From the NCBI GenBank assembly GCA_045580025.1, contig JAZNNB010000044.1, positions 1-28,603 of the forward strand: a stretch of DNA of 28,603 nucleotides. Reading direction: 5' to 3'. This DNA is from SIG440 sp045580025 (GTDB taxonomy: Bacteria; Bacillota; Clostridia; Monoglobales; Monoglobaceae). The notes beneath the pieces were generated by a model. It saw nothing but the letters and a program-made list of their open reading frames with translations. It was not told where the DNA came from and made no database searches. This document shows positions 15,651 through 24,083 of this stretch, one piece after another (position 1 is the stretch's first letter; each line of letters begins with the position of its first letter). The position numbers and the translations under genes are program-made.

Positions 15651-16967
15651 TTGGAAAAACTTAAGCAAATCTGGCAAAGAGTTCTTGAAGACTTGTCGGA
15701 AGAAGTTTCAGCTGTTTCGTTTGATTCCTGGATAAAGCCTATTGAGGCTGTGGAAATCAACGACACAAGAATTGTTCTTAAAGTTCCTTTTGCTGTTAAT
15801 AAAAACATGATAATGACCAAGTATTTTTCTCTTATCGAAAGCTGCCTTGAGTCTGTTACATCGCATAAGTTCGACATTGATGTGGTGGTGGAAGAGGAAA
15901 AGGACTTCCCAGCAGAAATTGACCATATTACTACAGAGAATACTCTTAATCCCAAATACACGTTTTCATCTTTTGTCGTAGGTAACAATAACAATCTTGC
16001 ATATGTGGCATCTCTGGCTGTGGCAGAGCGCCCAGCAAAAACTTACAATCCTTTGTTTTTGTACGGTGGTAGCGGCCTTGGAAAGACACATCTTATGCAG
16101 GCGATAGGAAACTATTTTATTGAAAACTACCCGAAGAAAAGAGTTCTTTATACCACAAGTGAAAAGTTCACTTATGAACTGGTTACTGCCATTCGTGAAA
16201 GGACAAATCAGGCATTTCGGAATAAGTACAGAAATGTTGACCTTTTGCTTATTGATGACGTTCAGTTTTTGGCAAACAGAGAACTCGCTCAGGAGGAATT
16301 TTTCCATACCTTTAATGCGCTTTACGAAATGGACAAGCAGATTGTTCTCACATCAGATAGGCTTCCATCAGAAATCCCTCAGCTTGAGGAAAGACTTGTT
16401 ACGAGATTCAACAGTGGACTCCTTGCTGATGTTCAGCCACCTGACTATGAAACCCGTATGGCGATTCTTAAAAACAAAATCCAGAGCGAATATTTGTCTG
16501 TGGATGATGAAATTATGGAGTTTATTGCCGACAGCATAAAGTCAAATGTCCGTGACCTTGAAGGTGCGGTGAAGAGAATTTTGGTTTATGCGGGCATAAA
16601 ACGTACTAATGAAATTTCTATGGAGCTTGCAACAGAAGCACTTCGGGATATACTTTCTTCCCAGCCTGAAAGGGCGATTACTACTAAAGTAATCATTGAT
16701 GAGGTTGAAAAGTATTATGGACTTTCAAAAGGCTCTCTTGTTTCAAAGAAGAGGTCTGCGGATATTGCGCTTCCCAGACAGATTGCTATGTACATAGCAA
16801 GGGAAATTCTTGATGACCCGTCATTCCCTAAAATCGGTGAGGCTTTTGGAGGCCGTGACCATACCACTGTGCTTCACAATGTAAGAAAAATTGCGAAAGA
16901 TATTGAAACCGACAGCGAGGTTTCAAAGTCGGTTAAAGAAATTATTTCCAATATCAAAAAAGGTTGA
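15651..16967 (+). CDS. dnaA: chromosomal replication initiator protein DnaA
   Basis: DnaA binds origin boxes and opens the duplex to start replication. The chosen start is TTG at 15651, because AAAGGAGA lies 7 bases upstream and MEKLKQIWQRVLEDL matches the family N-terminus; an ATG at 15579 would add 24 unlikely residues. The 438 residues comprise domain I (1-80), a short linker (about 82-100), the AAA+ core with Walker A GGSGLGKTH (139-147) and Walker B LLLIDD (198-203), the arginine-finger region ERLVTRF (247-253), and DNA-binding domain IV with GGRDHTTVLHNV (400-411). mnmE, not dnaN, follows 7 bases later. Confidence 0.98.
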   Translation: MEKLKQIWQRVLEDLSEEVSAVSFDSWIKPIEAVEINDTRIVLKVPFAVNKNMIMTKYFSLIESCLESVTSHKFDIDVVVEEEKDFPAEIDHITTENTLNPKYTFSSFVVGNNNNLAYVASLAVAERPAKTYNPLFLYGGSGLGKTHLMQAIGNYFIENYPKKRVLYTTSEKFTYELVTAIRERTNQAFRNKYRNVDLLLIDDVQFLANRELAQEEFFHTFNALYEMDKQIVLTSDRLPSEIPQLEERLVTRFNSGLLADVQPPDYETRMAILKNKIQSEYLSVDDEIMEFIADSIKSNVRDLEGAVKRILVYAGIKRTNEISMELATEALRDILSSQPERAITTKVIIDEVEKYYGLSKGSLVSKKRSADIALPRQIAMYIAREILDDPSFPKIGEAFGGRDHTTVLHNVRKIAKDIETDSEVSKSVKEIISNIKKG

Positions 16968-16974
16968 TTTGGCT

Positions 16975-18369
16975 ATGAAAGAATTTGACACAATTTGTGC
17001 GATTGCCACTCCTGTAGGTGTGGGCGGTATTGCAATTATAAGAGTGAGCGGAAATGATGCCGAAGCGGCGGTTGGGAAAATTGCTTTCCCAAAGAGTGGA
17101 AAAAAATTTGAAGACCTTGAAAGCCACAAGCTTACGCTTTCCGATATAAAAACGTCAAAAGATGCTGAAATGCTTGATGAGGCTTTGGTGGTTGTTATGC
17201 GGGGGCAGAATTCCTATACTGGTGAGACTGTTGTTGAAATAAACTGTCATGGTGGTTATCTTGCGGCGGAGTCGATAATGGAAGAACTTTTTTCCATCGG
17301 TGTAAGGCAGGCAGAAGCAGGTGAGTTCACAAGGCGTGCTTTTGTGAACGGAAAGCTTGATTTGGCAAGAGCTGAGGCTGTGATTGACCTTATTCACGCA
17401 AATTCCGAGAAAGGTCAGTCGAATGCCGCTAAAATCCTTTCGGGGAAGCTTTCGGAAAAAGTTAACAAAATACGTGACAAGGCAGTTTTGTTTGCGGCAA
17501 ATATTTCTGCGGTGGCAGATTATCCTGACGAGGTTGATGAAATACCAGAAAATGAGCTTATAGATAAGATTGAAGGAATTTCAAGGGATATTGATGATAT
17601 GCTTGCAGGGTTTTCAAAAGGAAAGATTATGCGTGACGGTGTTTTAACTGTTATTGCAGGAAGACCCAACGTGGGAAAGTCGTCACTTCTTAACGCACTT
17701 ACCAGAACGGACAGAGCGATAGTTACCGATATTCCAGGTACGACGCGGGATACTGTTGAAGAATATGTAAATATAAATGGCATAGCTATTCGTCTGATTG
17801 ATACTGCGGGAATACGCGAAAGTGAAAATTCGGTTGAAAGAATGGGCATCGAAAGGGCAAAGGAAAACATCAAATCAGCGGACCTTTGTCTGTTTGTGCT
17901 TGATGCATCTGCAGGAATTACATCGCGGGATTTAGAAATTTTTGAGTATACAAAAGACAAAAATATAATAGTTATATTAAATAAGACCGACATTGTTAGC
18001 AGCTTAGATGTTTTCAAGGTTGCAGATAAGCTTGGGATAGATGAAGAGAACATAGTTTTGACGTCACTACCAAAAGAGGGGGAGGTTTTTGGTATAGCCG
18101 AGCTTGAAGAATGCATAACACGGATGTTTATGTCGGGCACTGTTTCAAAAGACGATGTATTTATTTCAAATGACAGGCAAAAGAATGCTCTTATCAAGGC
18201 GAAAAAAATCGCCATGGAGATGACAAGCAGTGTGGAGTGCGGGATGCCTGCGGACATGCTTTATGTTGACCTTGAAGAGTTGATTGCAGCACTTGGGGAG
18301 ATTACCGGGCAGACAGTTCAGGACGAAATTATTGACAAGGTGTTCGAAAGATTTTGTGTGGGCAAGTAA
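16975..18369 (+). CDS. mnmE: tRNA modification GTPase MnmE (TrmE)
   Basis: MnmE acts with MnmG to make the cmnm5 group on wobble uridine. The 464-residue protein has the N-terminal folate-binding domain (1-120, with TICAIATPVGVGGIAIIRVSG), a helical domain split around the G domain, and GTPase motifs GRPNVGKSS (229-237), TDIPGTTRD (251-259), DTAG (276-279) and NKTD (336-339). The C-terminus is FCVGK, with the catalytic Cys. The ATG at 16975 fits the family start; an in-frame TTG lies 6 bases earlier. Its place after dnaA is unusual, since mnmE normally follows jag beside mnmG, and no mnmG lies in the window. Confidence 0.97.
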   Translation: MKEFDTICAIATPVGVGGIAIIRVSGNDAEAAVGKIAFPKSGKKFEDLESHKLTLSDIKTSKDAEMLDEALVVVMRGQNSYTGETVVEINCHGGYLAAESIMEELFSIGVRQAEAGEFTRRAFVNGKLDLARAEAVIDLIHANSEKGQSNAAKILSGKLSEKVNKIRDKAVLFAANISAVADYPDEVDEIPENELIDKIEGISRDIDDMLAGFSKGKIMRDGVLTVIAGRPNVGKSSLLNALTRTDRAIVTDIPGTTRDTVEEYVNINGIAIRLIDTAGIRESENSVERMGIERAKENIKSADLCLFVLDASAGITSRDLEIFEYTKDKNIIVILNKTDIVSSLDVFKVADKLGIDEENIVLTSLPKEGEVFGIAELEECITRMFMSGTVSKDDVFISNDRQKNALIKAKKIAMEMTSSVECGMPADMLYVDLEELIAALGEITGQTVQDEIIDKVFERFCVGK

Positions 18370-18394
18370 AAATGCTATTTAATAAGGAAAAAAT

Positions 18395-18408
18395 CGGGAA
18401 TATTCCCG
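18395..18408. repeat. perfect palindrome in front of the DnaD-like gene
   Basis: CGGGAATATTCCCG is a 14-base perfect palindrome whose last base is the first G of the GGAGG ribosome binding site. In RNA it could form a very tight hairpin at most; in DNA it could be an operator. Confidence 0.6.
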
Positions 18409-18424
18409 GAGGAAACAAAGAATT

Positions 18425-19408
18425 ATGAAAAAAGGTTTTGAGATTGAGTTTGCCTTTGTGGAAAAGTGGGGCAGACTCGCTAAAGGGGAGTATCTTAAGA
18501 TATATTTGTATGCACTCAGCAATTACAAAAAAAACGGCACAGTTTTGTCGCCTGCGGATATTTCAAAAAAATTGCATATCAGCCTGGATGAAGTTTTGTT
18601 AGCTATTGACTTTTGGATTACGGCAGAGGTCTTGAAAGAAAAAGGCGATGGTTATGCCTTTTGCGACAATGAGGAACCTGAAAAAAGAGAGGCAAAAGAC
18701 ATAAAAGCACACCTAAGAAAAAGACCGGCTTATAGTGCGGCCGAAATTGATGCGGCGGCATCTGTCAACAAAAATGTTGATTATCTTTTGCGTCAGGCAG
18801 AGGAGATTTTGGGGAAACTCCTGAGCCCCTCTGATTTTGAACTTATCTATTCCTTTGTTGATTGGCTTGGACTTCCGGTAGAGGTTGTTATTATGCTTCT
18901 TCGGTTTGCAAAATCTCAGGGCAAGCTTGGAAAACGGTATCTTGAAACGGTGGCTATTGACTGGGCAGAAAAGGGTATTGATACCTATGAAAGTGCTGAG
19001 GAATATATAAAGGAAATTGAAAAACGCCTCTCAAATGAGGGCAAAGTCCGTGGCATACTTGGAATTTATGACAGAGCCTTGAGTCAGACAGAGAAAAAGT
19101 ATATAAATCTTTGGACTGCTGAAAAGCAAATCCCCGTGGATTTAATAAGAGAAGCTTATGACAGGACGGTTGCCGGAACAGGAAAGCTGGCATGGGCATA
19201 TATGAATAAAATTCTTGTAAGCTGGCAGGATGAGGGAATAAGAACCCTGAAACAGCTTGAAAAATATGAGGCAAAAAAACCACAGAGTGACTTTGGAAAG
19301 GGAAAATTGGGCGGCAAAAAGCGTGGAATCAATAATTATGAAGATACAAACAAGCCTGATTATACAAATTTTGCAGAAGAGATATTAAATGAAATGCTGG
19401 AGGGATAA
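18425..19408 (+). CDS. DnaD-domain replication protein
   Basis: DnaD-type proteins act between DnaA and helicase loading in Firmicutes. The 327 residues open with a winged-helix-like domain (about 20-90, with LSPADISKKLHISLDEVLLAI), followed by two DnaD/DnaB_2-type helical repeats (about 115-200 and 205-285). The second ends with the YMNKILVSW motif (255-263) that contacts DNA in the family, and a basic tail follows. GGAGG lies upstream with a long 12-base spacing. The next gene, 5 bases away, is a DnaC-like loader, which supports a primosomal role. It could be called DnaD or DnaB_2; the family is clear but exact orthology is not. Confidence 0.85.
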   Translation: MKKGFEIEFAFVEKWGRLAKGEYLKIYLYALSNYKKNGTVLSPADISKKLHISLDEVLLAIDFWITAEVLKEKGDGYAFCDNEEPEKREAKDIKAHLRKRPAYSAAEIDAAASVNKNVDYLLRQAEEILGKLLSPSDFELIYSFVDWLGLPVEVVIMLLRFAKSQGKLGKRYLETVAIDWAEKGIDTYESAEEYIKEIEKRLSNEGKVRGILGIYDRALSQTEKKYINLWTAEKQIPVDLIREAYDRTVAGTGKLAWAYMNKILVSWQDEGIRTLKQLEKYEAKKPQSDFGKGKLGGKKRGINNYEDTNKPDYTNFAEEILNEMLEG

Positions 19409-19413
19409 ATGAT

Positions 19414-20388
19414 ATGGAATCAGCTTATGTGCTTGCGAGCCGCGAGCTTGAAAACATCCGTATGGAAAATCAAACCGAGCAGGCAAGACGGCACAGTGAG
19501 ATTTGTGCCAAAATTCCAAGGTTTTCTGAGGTTGAAGCAGAGCTTATGAAAAATGGAACACGGCTTCTTGGGTGTATTCTTAATAAGAATGAGAGCTTTG
19601 AGGACGTGAAAAACAGCATAAAAGAGCTCCAGCGAAAAAAGGCGGAGCTTTTGGTGGCAAACGGTTTTTCTGAGGACTTTGCTGATGATATTTACAACTG
19701 CGAAATATGTCGTGATACGGGATTCGTTGAGGGCAAGCGGTGTGTGTGCCTTAAAAATCTCATTAAAAAGCATATAGGGGCGAACTCGAATCTTACTGAG
19801 TTTATGCGGGGACAGACCTTTGAAAAGTTTGATATGTCGCTATTTGCAAATCAGGGTGAGGGAACTGACAAGGTGCTAAAGATTATGCAAATCGTATGTG
19901 ACACTGCATACAGCTTTGCTGAGAACTTTGACAAAAACCACGAAAACCTTTTGATTATGGGAAATGCCGGCACGGGCAAAACATTTGTTTCAAGTTGCAT
20001 TGCAAATCACGCTCTTGAACGGGGAAAGTCGGTATATTACCAGACAGCATTCAAACTCTTTCAGTTGTTTGAGGATGCTAAGTTCGGCAAAGGTGACGAG
20101 GGCGATGCGGCTGAAATTGTCAGATATGTTTATGATGTTGACCTCTTGATTATTGATGACCTTGGCACTGAGTTCTTGACACAATATACAACGGCGGCGC
20201 TTTTTGACATAATAAATTCAAGAATAACGTCAGGAAAAAGCACGGTTATTTCAACCAACCTTGCCTTTGAAGAGCTTTCAAATATGTATAGCCAGAGAAT
20301 GACTTCAAGATTCAGGGGTGAATATAGAATAATCCAGACACTTGGCAAGGACATTCGCGAAATTATACATCAAAGAGATAAAAAATAA
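19414..20388 (+). CDS. DnaC/DnaI-like helicase loader ATPase
   Basis: This AAA+ ATPase probably loads the replicative helicase at the origin. The 324 residues include a helical N-terminus, a small zinc site CEICRDTGFVEGKRCVC (96-112, CxxC and CxC), Walker A GNAGTGKT (183-190) and Walker B LLIIDDLG (244-251). SRF (298-300) lies where the family has its arginine finger. The zinc-bearing N-terminal region is like B. subtilis DnaI. GGAGGG lies 9 bases before the ATG, inside the end of the DnaD-like gene. Transposon IstB proteins share the ATPase, but no transposase gene is nearby and the partner is DnaD, so a chromosomal loader is favoured. Confidence 0.88.
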   Translation: MESAYVLASRELENIRMENQTEQARRHSEICAKIPRFSEVEAELMKNGTRLLGCILNKNESFEDVKNSIKELQRKKAELLVANGFSEDFADDIYNCEICRDTGFVEGKRCVCLKNLIKKHIGANSNLTEFMRGQTFEKFDMSLFANQGEGTDKVLKIMQIVCDTAYSFAENFDKNHENLLIMGNAGTGKTFVSSCIANHALERGKSVYYQTAFKLFQLFEDAKFGKGDEGDAAEIVRYVYDVDLLIIDDLGTEFLTQYTTAALFDIINSRITSGKSTVISTNLAFEELSNMYSQRMTSRFRGEYRIIQTLGKDIREIIHQRDKK

Positions 20389-20444
20389 TATGAAATTAAT
20401 AAAAGGGATAAGAGAATTAAGAAAATGACAGGGGGAATTTTCGA

Positions 20445-21800
20445 GTGAGACTTAAAGGAAAGACGGTAGTCGGTCCCGCCACTTTTAAAGGCGGTATACA
20501 TCCCGAGGATATGAAGGCTGCTACCTGCAAAAGACCCATTGTGGACCTTCCGGCATCAAAGGAAATGGTTTATCCGCTTCAGCAGAGCCTTGGAGTGCCT
20601 GCTGTTCCTTGTGTTGCGGTTGGAGACAGGGTTTTGATGGGACAGAAAATTGCGGAAGCTGGCGGATTTGTTTCGGCACATATCCATTCCGCGGTCTCTG
20701 GTACGGTTACTGGGGTAGAGCCGAGAATGACTGTTTCGGGAATAAAAATGAATTCGATTATTATTGAGAACGATGAACTTGACGAGCTTTGTGATGACAT
20801 AAAGCCACTGGACTGGAGAAAGCTTTCTCCCAAAGAGATTGTTGACGCTGTGCGTGAGGCTGGGGTTGTTGGACTTGGCGGTGCTACGTTTCCCACTCAT
20901 ATAAAGCTCAGCCCTCCTGAGGGAAAGAAGATAGAATATGTTATAATAAACGGTGCAGAGTGTGAGCCTTACCTCACTTCTGATCACAGAGCTATGCTTG
21001 AGACACCTGAGGAAATTATTGAGGGTATGAAAATAATGCTCAAGGTTTTTGGTCTCAAAGTTGCTTATATTGGAATTGAAATAAACAAGCCTGATGCAAT
21101 CCAAAAAATTGCTGAGTATGCTGAAAAGGAAAAGGACGTCACAATAAAGGTTGTGAAGCTCAAAACTAAGTATCCTCAAGGCTCTGAAAAACATCTCATC
21201 AAGGCTGTTACAGGAAAGGAAGTTCCGTCAGGAAAGCTTCCGGTAGATGCCGGCGCGGTTGTTGATAATATTGATACCTGTGCGGCTATTGGGAGGGTGT
21301 TTATGTACGGCGCGCCGCTGCTTAAACGAATTGTGACTGTAAGCGGCGATTGCATTCAAAATCCTTCAAACTTCAGGGTGAGAATAGGCACAAATGTTCA
21401 GGATGTAATAGAAAAATGCGGTGGATTTGTAAAGCCTGCGGCAAAGGTTATAATCGGCGGTCCTATGATGGGTGTGGCAATTTCTGATATTGATATTCCC
21501 ATTATAAAAGGCAGTGCGGGAATCCTTGGCTTCAGCGCCGATATGGTAGCAAAGAAAAAGGTTCAAAACTGCCTCAGATGCGGAAAGTGCGTTGAGGGTT
21601 GTCCTATGAATCTTCTTCCAAATGCACTCAAAGATGCGGTTATTAAAGAAGATATGGAAAAACTCAATAAACTCGGACTTATGGACTGTATTCAGTGTGG
21701 TTCTTGCACCTATGTGTGTCCTGCTGAACAGACTCCTCTTCAGTACATAAGAACAGGAAAAACAAAACTTATCAAGGCAAGACAGGAGGCGAAGAAGTAA
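20445..21800 (+). CDS. rnfC: Rnf complex subunit RnfC
   Basis: RnfC is the peripheral subunit that docks NAD(H) and passes electrons to the Fe-S clusters of the ferredoxin:NAD+ oxidoreductase. The 451 residues show the N-terminal barrel region, GLGGATFPTHIKL (about 143-155), NGAECEPYLTSDHR (about 171-184) for flavin and NADH binding, and two [4Fe-4S] motifs CLRCGKCVEGCP and CIQCGSCTYVCP near the C-terminus. The start is GTG at 20445, with AGGGGGAA about 8 bases upstream. It opens the six-gene order C-D-G-E-A-B, and its stop shares one base with the rnfD start. No strong promoter was seen in the 56 bases after the helicase loader, so read-through is possible. Confidence 0.96.
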   Translation: MRLKGKTVVGPATFKGGIHPEDMKAATCKRPIVDLPASKEMVYPLQQSLGVPAVPCVAVGDRVLMGQKIAEAGGFVSAHIHSAVSGTVTGVEPRMTVSGIKMNSIIIENDELDELCDDIKPLDWRKLSPKEIVDAVREAGVVGLGGATFPTHIKLSPPEGKKIEYVIINGAECEPYLTSDHRAMLETPEEIIEGMKIMLKVFGLKVAYIGIEINKPDAIQKIAEYAEKEKDVTIKVVKLKTKYPQGSEKHLIKAVTGKEVPSGKLPVDAGAVVDNIDTCAAIGRVFMYGAPLLKRIVTVSGDCIQNPSNFRVRIGTNVQDVIEKCGGFVKPAAKVIIGGPMMGVAISDIDIPIIKGSAGILGFSADMVAKKKVQNCLRCGKCVEGCPMNLLPNALKDAVIKEDMEKLNKLGLMDCIQCGSCTYVCPAEQTPLQYIRTGKTKLIKARQEAKK

Positions 21801-22804
21801 TGACTACTCAAAATGTAAATGATATGCTTATTGTGACAGAAGCGCCTCATACTCGCGGAAAGAATACTACATCAGGGATTATGCTTGATGTTATTATCGC
21901 ACTTATTCCGACACTTATTGCGGGAATTGTTGTGTTTGGATTTAGGTCTTTGATGCTCGCTGCTGTTTGTATGGTATCGGCGGTTGTTTTTGAATGGGCT
22001 TGGTGCAAAATTCTCAAAAAACCTTCGAGTGTAGGTGATTTCAGTGCGGCGCTTACCGGCCTTTTGCTGGCACTTAATCTGCCGGTTACAATGCCATATT
22101 GGATGGCTATTTGCGGTTCGCTTTTTGCTATAATTGTGGTTAAACAGTTTTTTGGCGGAATTGGGCACAACTTTATGAACCCTGCTCTTGCGGCACGTGC
22201 GTTTTTGCTTACATCATGGGCACAGGCTATGACTACATGGGCTGAGCCTTTCTCAAAAACTGCAGTATTTAAAGGCGCTGATGCGGTGACCTCTGCTACA
22301 CCACTTGGAATGATTAAAGAAGGAATGACAGATAGTCTCCCCTCATATATGGATCTGTTTTTGGGTAACATAGGCGGATGCATTGGTGAGGTTTCGGCTG
22401 TTGCAATTTTAATTGGTGCTGCTTATCTTCTGGCAAGACGTGTTATCAGTATAAGAATACCCGGTGCATACATTTTGACCGTGGCTGTTCTTACATTTAT
22501 ATTTGGTGGAAAAGACGGACTCTTTGCCGGTGATGCACTTTATCACGTGTTGTCCGGCGGACTTTTGATTGGTGCGTTCTTTATGGCGACAGATTATGTC
22601 ACAACACCTTATACCAAAAAGGGACAGATTATTTTTGGTGTGGGTTGCGGTGTTTTAACTGCCGTTATCAGAATTTTTGGCGGATACCCCGAGGGTGTTT
22701 CTTATTCGATTCTGCTTATGAACGTTGTTTCGCCTCTTATTGAGCGTTATACTGTTCCCAAAAAGTACGGCATAGTTAAACCGGAAAAGGGAGGTGCTAA
22801 TTGA
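21800..22804 (+). CDS. rnfD: Rnf complex subunit RnfD (flavinylated membrane subunit)
   Basis: RnfD is an integral membrane subunit with covalently bound FMN and part of the ion path. The 334-residue protein has about 8-10 hydrophobic segments. The flavin-attachment motif is DAVTSATPLG (161-170), with Thr167 as the expected phosphoester acceptor; Asp161 is kept. Conserved FGGIGHNFMNPALAARAF lies at 118-135. It overlaps rnfC by one base and rnfG by one base. The flavin transferase ApbE that would attach FMN is not in the window. Confidence 0.96.
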   Translation: MTTQNVNDMLIVTEAPHTRGKNTTSGIMLDVIIALIPTLIAGIVVFGFRSLMLAAVCMVSAVVFEWAWCKILKKPSSVGDFSAALTGLLLALNLPVTMPYWMAICGSLFAIIVVKQFFGGIGHNFMNPALAARAFLLTSWAQAMTTWAEPFSKTAVFKGADAVTSATPLGMIKEGMTDSLPSYMDLFLGNIGGCIGEVSAVAILIGAAYLLARRVISIRIPGAYILTVAVLTFIFGGKDGLFAGDALYHVLSGGLLIGAFFMATDYVTTPYTKKGQIIFGVGCGVLTAVIRIFGGYPEGVSYSILLMNVVSPLIERYTVPKKYGIVKPEKGGAN

Positions 22805-23481
22805 TGTTTGGAAAAGAAACGATAGTTGTAGCTATTAAACTTTTTGTGATAACTGCTGTTGCGGCACTTTGTCTTGCTTTTGTGAACAAGGTGACGGCGC
22901 CGATTATCCTTGAAAATTCCGAAAAGGCACAGACCAAGGCACTTCAGGGTGTTTTGAGCAGTGCCAGCGAATTCAAAAAAAGTGCAGCTTCCTTTGAAAT
23001 CGACGACAATAGTGTGACGGTTGACAGCGTGAATATTGGTTTTTCAAATTCTGAGGTTGTTGGTTATGCTGTAACTGTTACATCAAATGCGGGTTACGGC
23101 GGCGATGTAAAGATTATGGTGGGTGTTGACAAAGACCTTGCAGTTACGGACATTGAAATTCTTGAGTCATCAGAAACGGCAGGGCTTGGTGCAAATGCCT
23201 CAAAACCGAAGTTCAAGGACCAGTTTAAAGGTGTAAAAGGCGCTCTTTCTGTTGTGAAAGGCGTGGCAAAAAATGGCGAAATTTCTGCCATTGCAAGTGC
23301 TACCATTACATCAAAGGCTGTTACTTCCTGTGTAAATACGGCGCTCGTTGCAGCAGAGGAAGTGCAGAAATCCGATGCTGCCAAGAATGCTGTACAGACC
23401 GAAAAGAAGCTTGAAGAAATCAAGCAGGAAACCGAAAAACAGATTGGAAATATGACAGAAGGAGGGGACAAAGAACAATGA
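22804..23481 (+). CDS. rnfG: Rnf complex subunit RnfG (flavoprotein)
   Basis: RnfG is a membrane-anchored extracytoplasmic subunit with covalent FMN in the electron chain. The 225-residue protein has one N-terminal membrane helix (about 8-27), the FMN-binding domain with GYGG (97-100) and ETAGLGA (124-130), and the attachment region ISAIASATITSKAV, where Thr167 is the expected acceptor. The consensus Dxx(S/T)GAT reads SAIASAT here, so the Asp, the Ser/Thr and the Gly are all replaced. A charged C-terminal tail (190-225) is longer than the fold needs. The ATG at 22804 overlaps the rnfD stop, with GGAGGTG 7 bases upstream. Confidence 0.94.
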   Translation: MFGKETIVVAIKLFVITAVAALCLAFVNKVTAPIILENSEKAQTKALQGVLSSASEFKKSAASFEIDDNSVTVDSVNIGFSNSEVVGYAVTVTSNAGYGGDVKIMVGVDKDLAVTDIEILESSETAGLGANASKPKFKDQFKGVKGALSVVKGVAKNGEISAIASATITSKAVTSCVNTALVAAEEVQKSDAAKNAVQTEKKLEEIKQETEKQIGNMTEGGDKEQ

Positions 23482-24083
23482 AAAAGATATTTTTAAATGG
23501 AATCTTAAAAGAAAACCCCACCTTTGCACTTTTCCTTGGTATGTGCCCGACCCTTGCTGTTACCACTGCTGCGTTTAACGGTGTAGGAATGGGACTTTCT
23601 ACAATGGCGGTGCTTATTTGCTCAAATATTTTCATCTCGCTTCTTAGAAAGTTTATTCCCGAAAAAGTGAGAATTGCGGCATATGTTGTGGTAATTGCTA
23701 GCTTTGTTACTGTGGTTGAAATGGCGCTTAAGGCTTATGCGCCGGCGGTTTCGGAGTCATTGGGACTTTATATTCCGCTGATTGTTGTAAACTGTATCAT
23801 TCTTGGACGTGCAGAAGCTTTTGCTTCCAAGAACGGTGCCCTTGCATCTGCTGTTGACGGGCTTGGAATGGGTCTTGGCTTTACGTTGGCTCTTACTCTT
23901 ATCGGAAGTGTCCGTGAAATCTTGGGTGCCGGAACTTTCTTTGGCGTTTCGCTGTTTGGCGAAAGCTTTCAGCCGGTTACCATTATGATTTTGCCCCCAG
24001 GTGCATTTTTGACACTTGGAATTATTGTTATGGTCATAAATATCATTTCGGCAAAGAAGAAAGGGGCGGATAAAGTTGCTTAA
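23478..24083 (+). CDS. rnfE: Rnf complex subunit RnfE
   Basis: RnfE and RnfA are paired membrane subunits that form a pseudo-symmetric core holding an intramembrane [2Fe-2S] centre. The 201-residue protein has six predicted helices and the two cysteine motifs GMCPTLAVT (Cys23) and VVNCIILGRAEAFA (Cys106). It overlaps rnfG by the four bases ATGA and rnfA by 8 bases. Identity follows from motifs and position between G and A. Confidence 0.95.
   Translation: MKKIFLNGILKENPTFALFLGMCPTLAVTTAAFNGVGMGLSTMAVLICSNIFISLLRKFIPEKVRIAAYVVVIASFVTVVEMALKAYAPAVSESLGLYIPLIVVNCIILGRAEAFASKNGALASAVDGLGMGLGFTLALTLIGSVREILGAGTFFGVSLFGESFQPVTIMILPPGAFLTLGIIVMVINIISAKKKGADKVA

Noticed and set aside
17520..18257. 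A 245-codon open frame antisense to mnmE
   Set aside because: mnmE has every family motif on the + strand; the antisense frame is Ser/Ile-rich, has no ribosome binding site and matches no family, so it is a shadow.
19414..20388. IstB-type transposition helper as an identity for the DnaC-like ATPase
   Set aside because: No istA transposase or terminal repeats flank it, and it is coupled to a DnaD-domain gene downstream of dnaA, which fits a chromosomal helicase loader.
20556..21194. A 212-codon open frame antisense to rnfC
   Set aside because: It lies fully within the well-supported rnfC gene and has no start signals or recognisable protein features.
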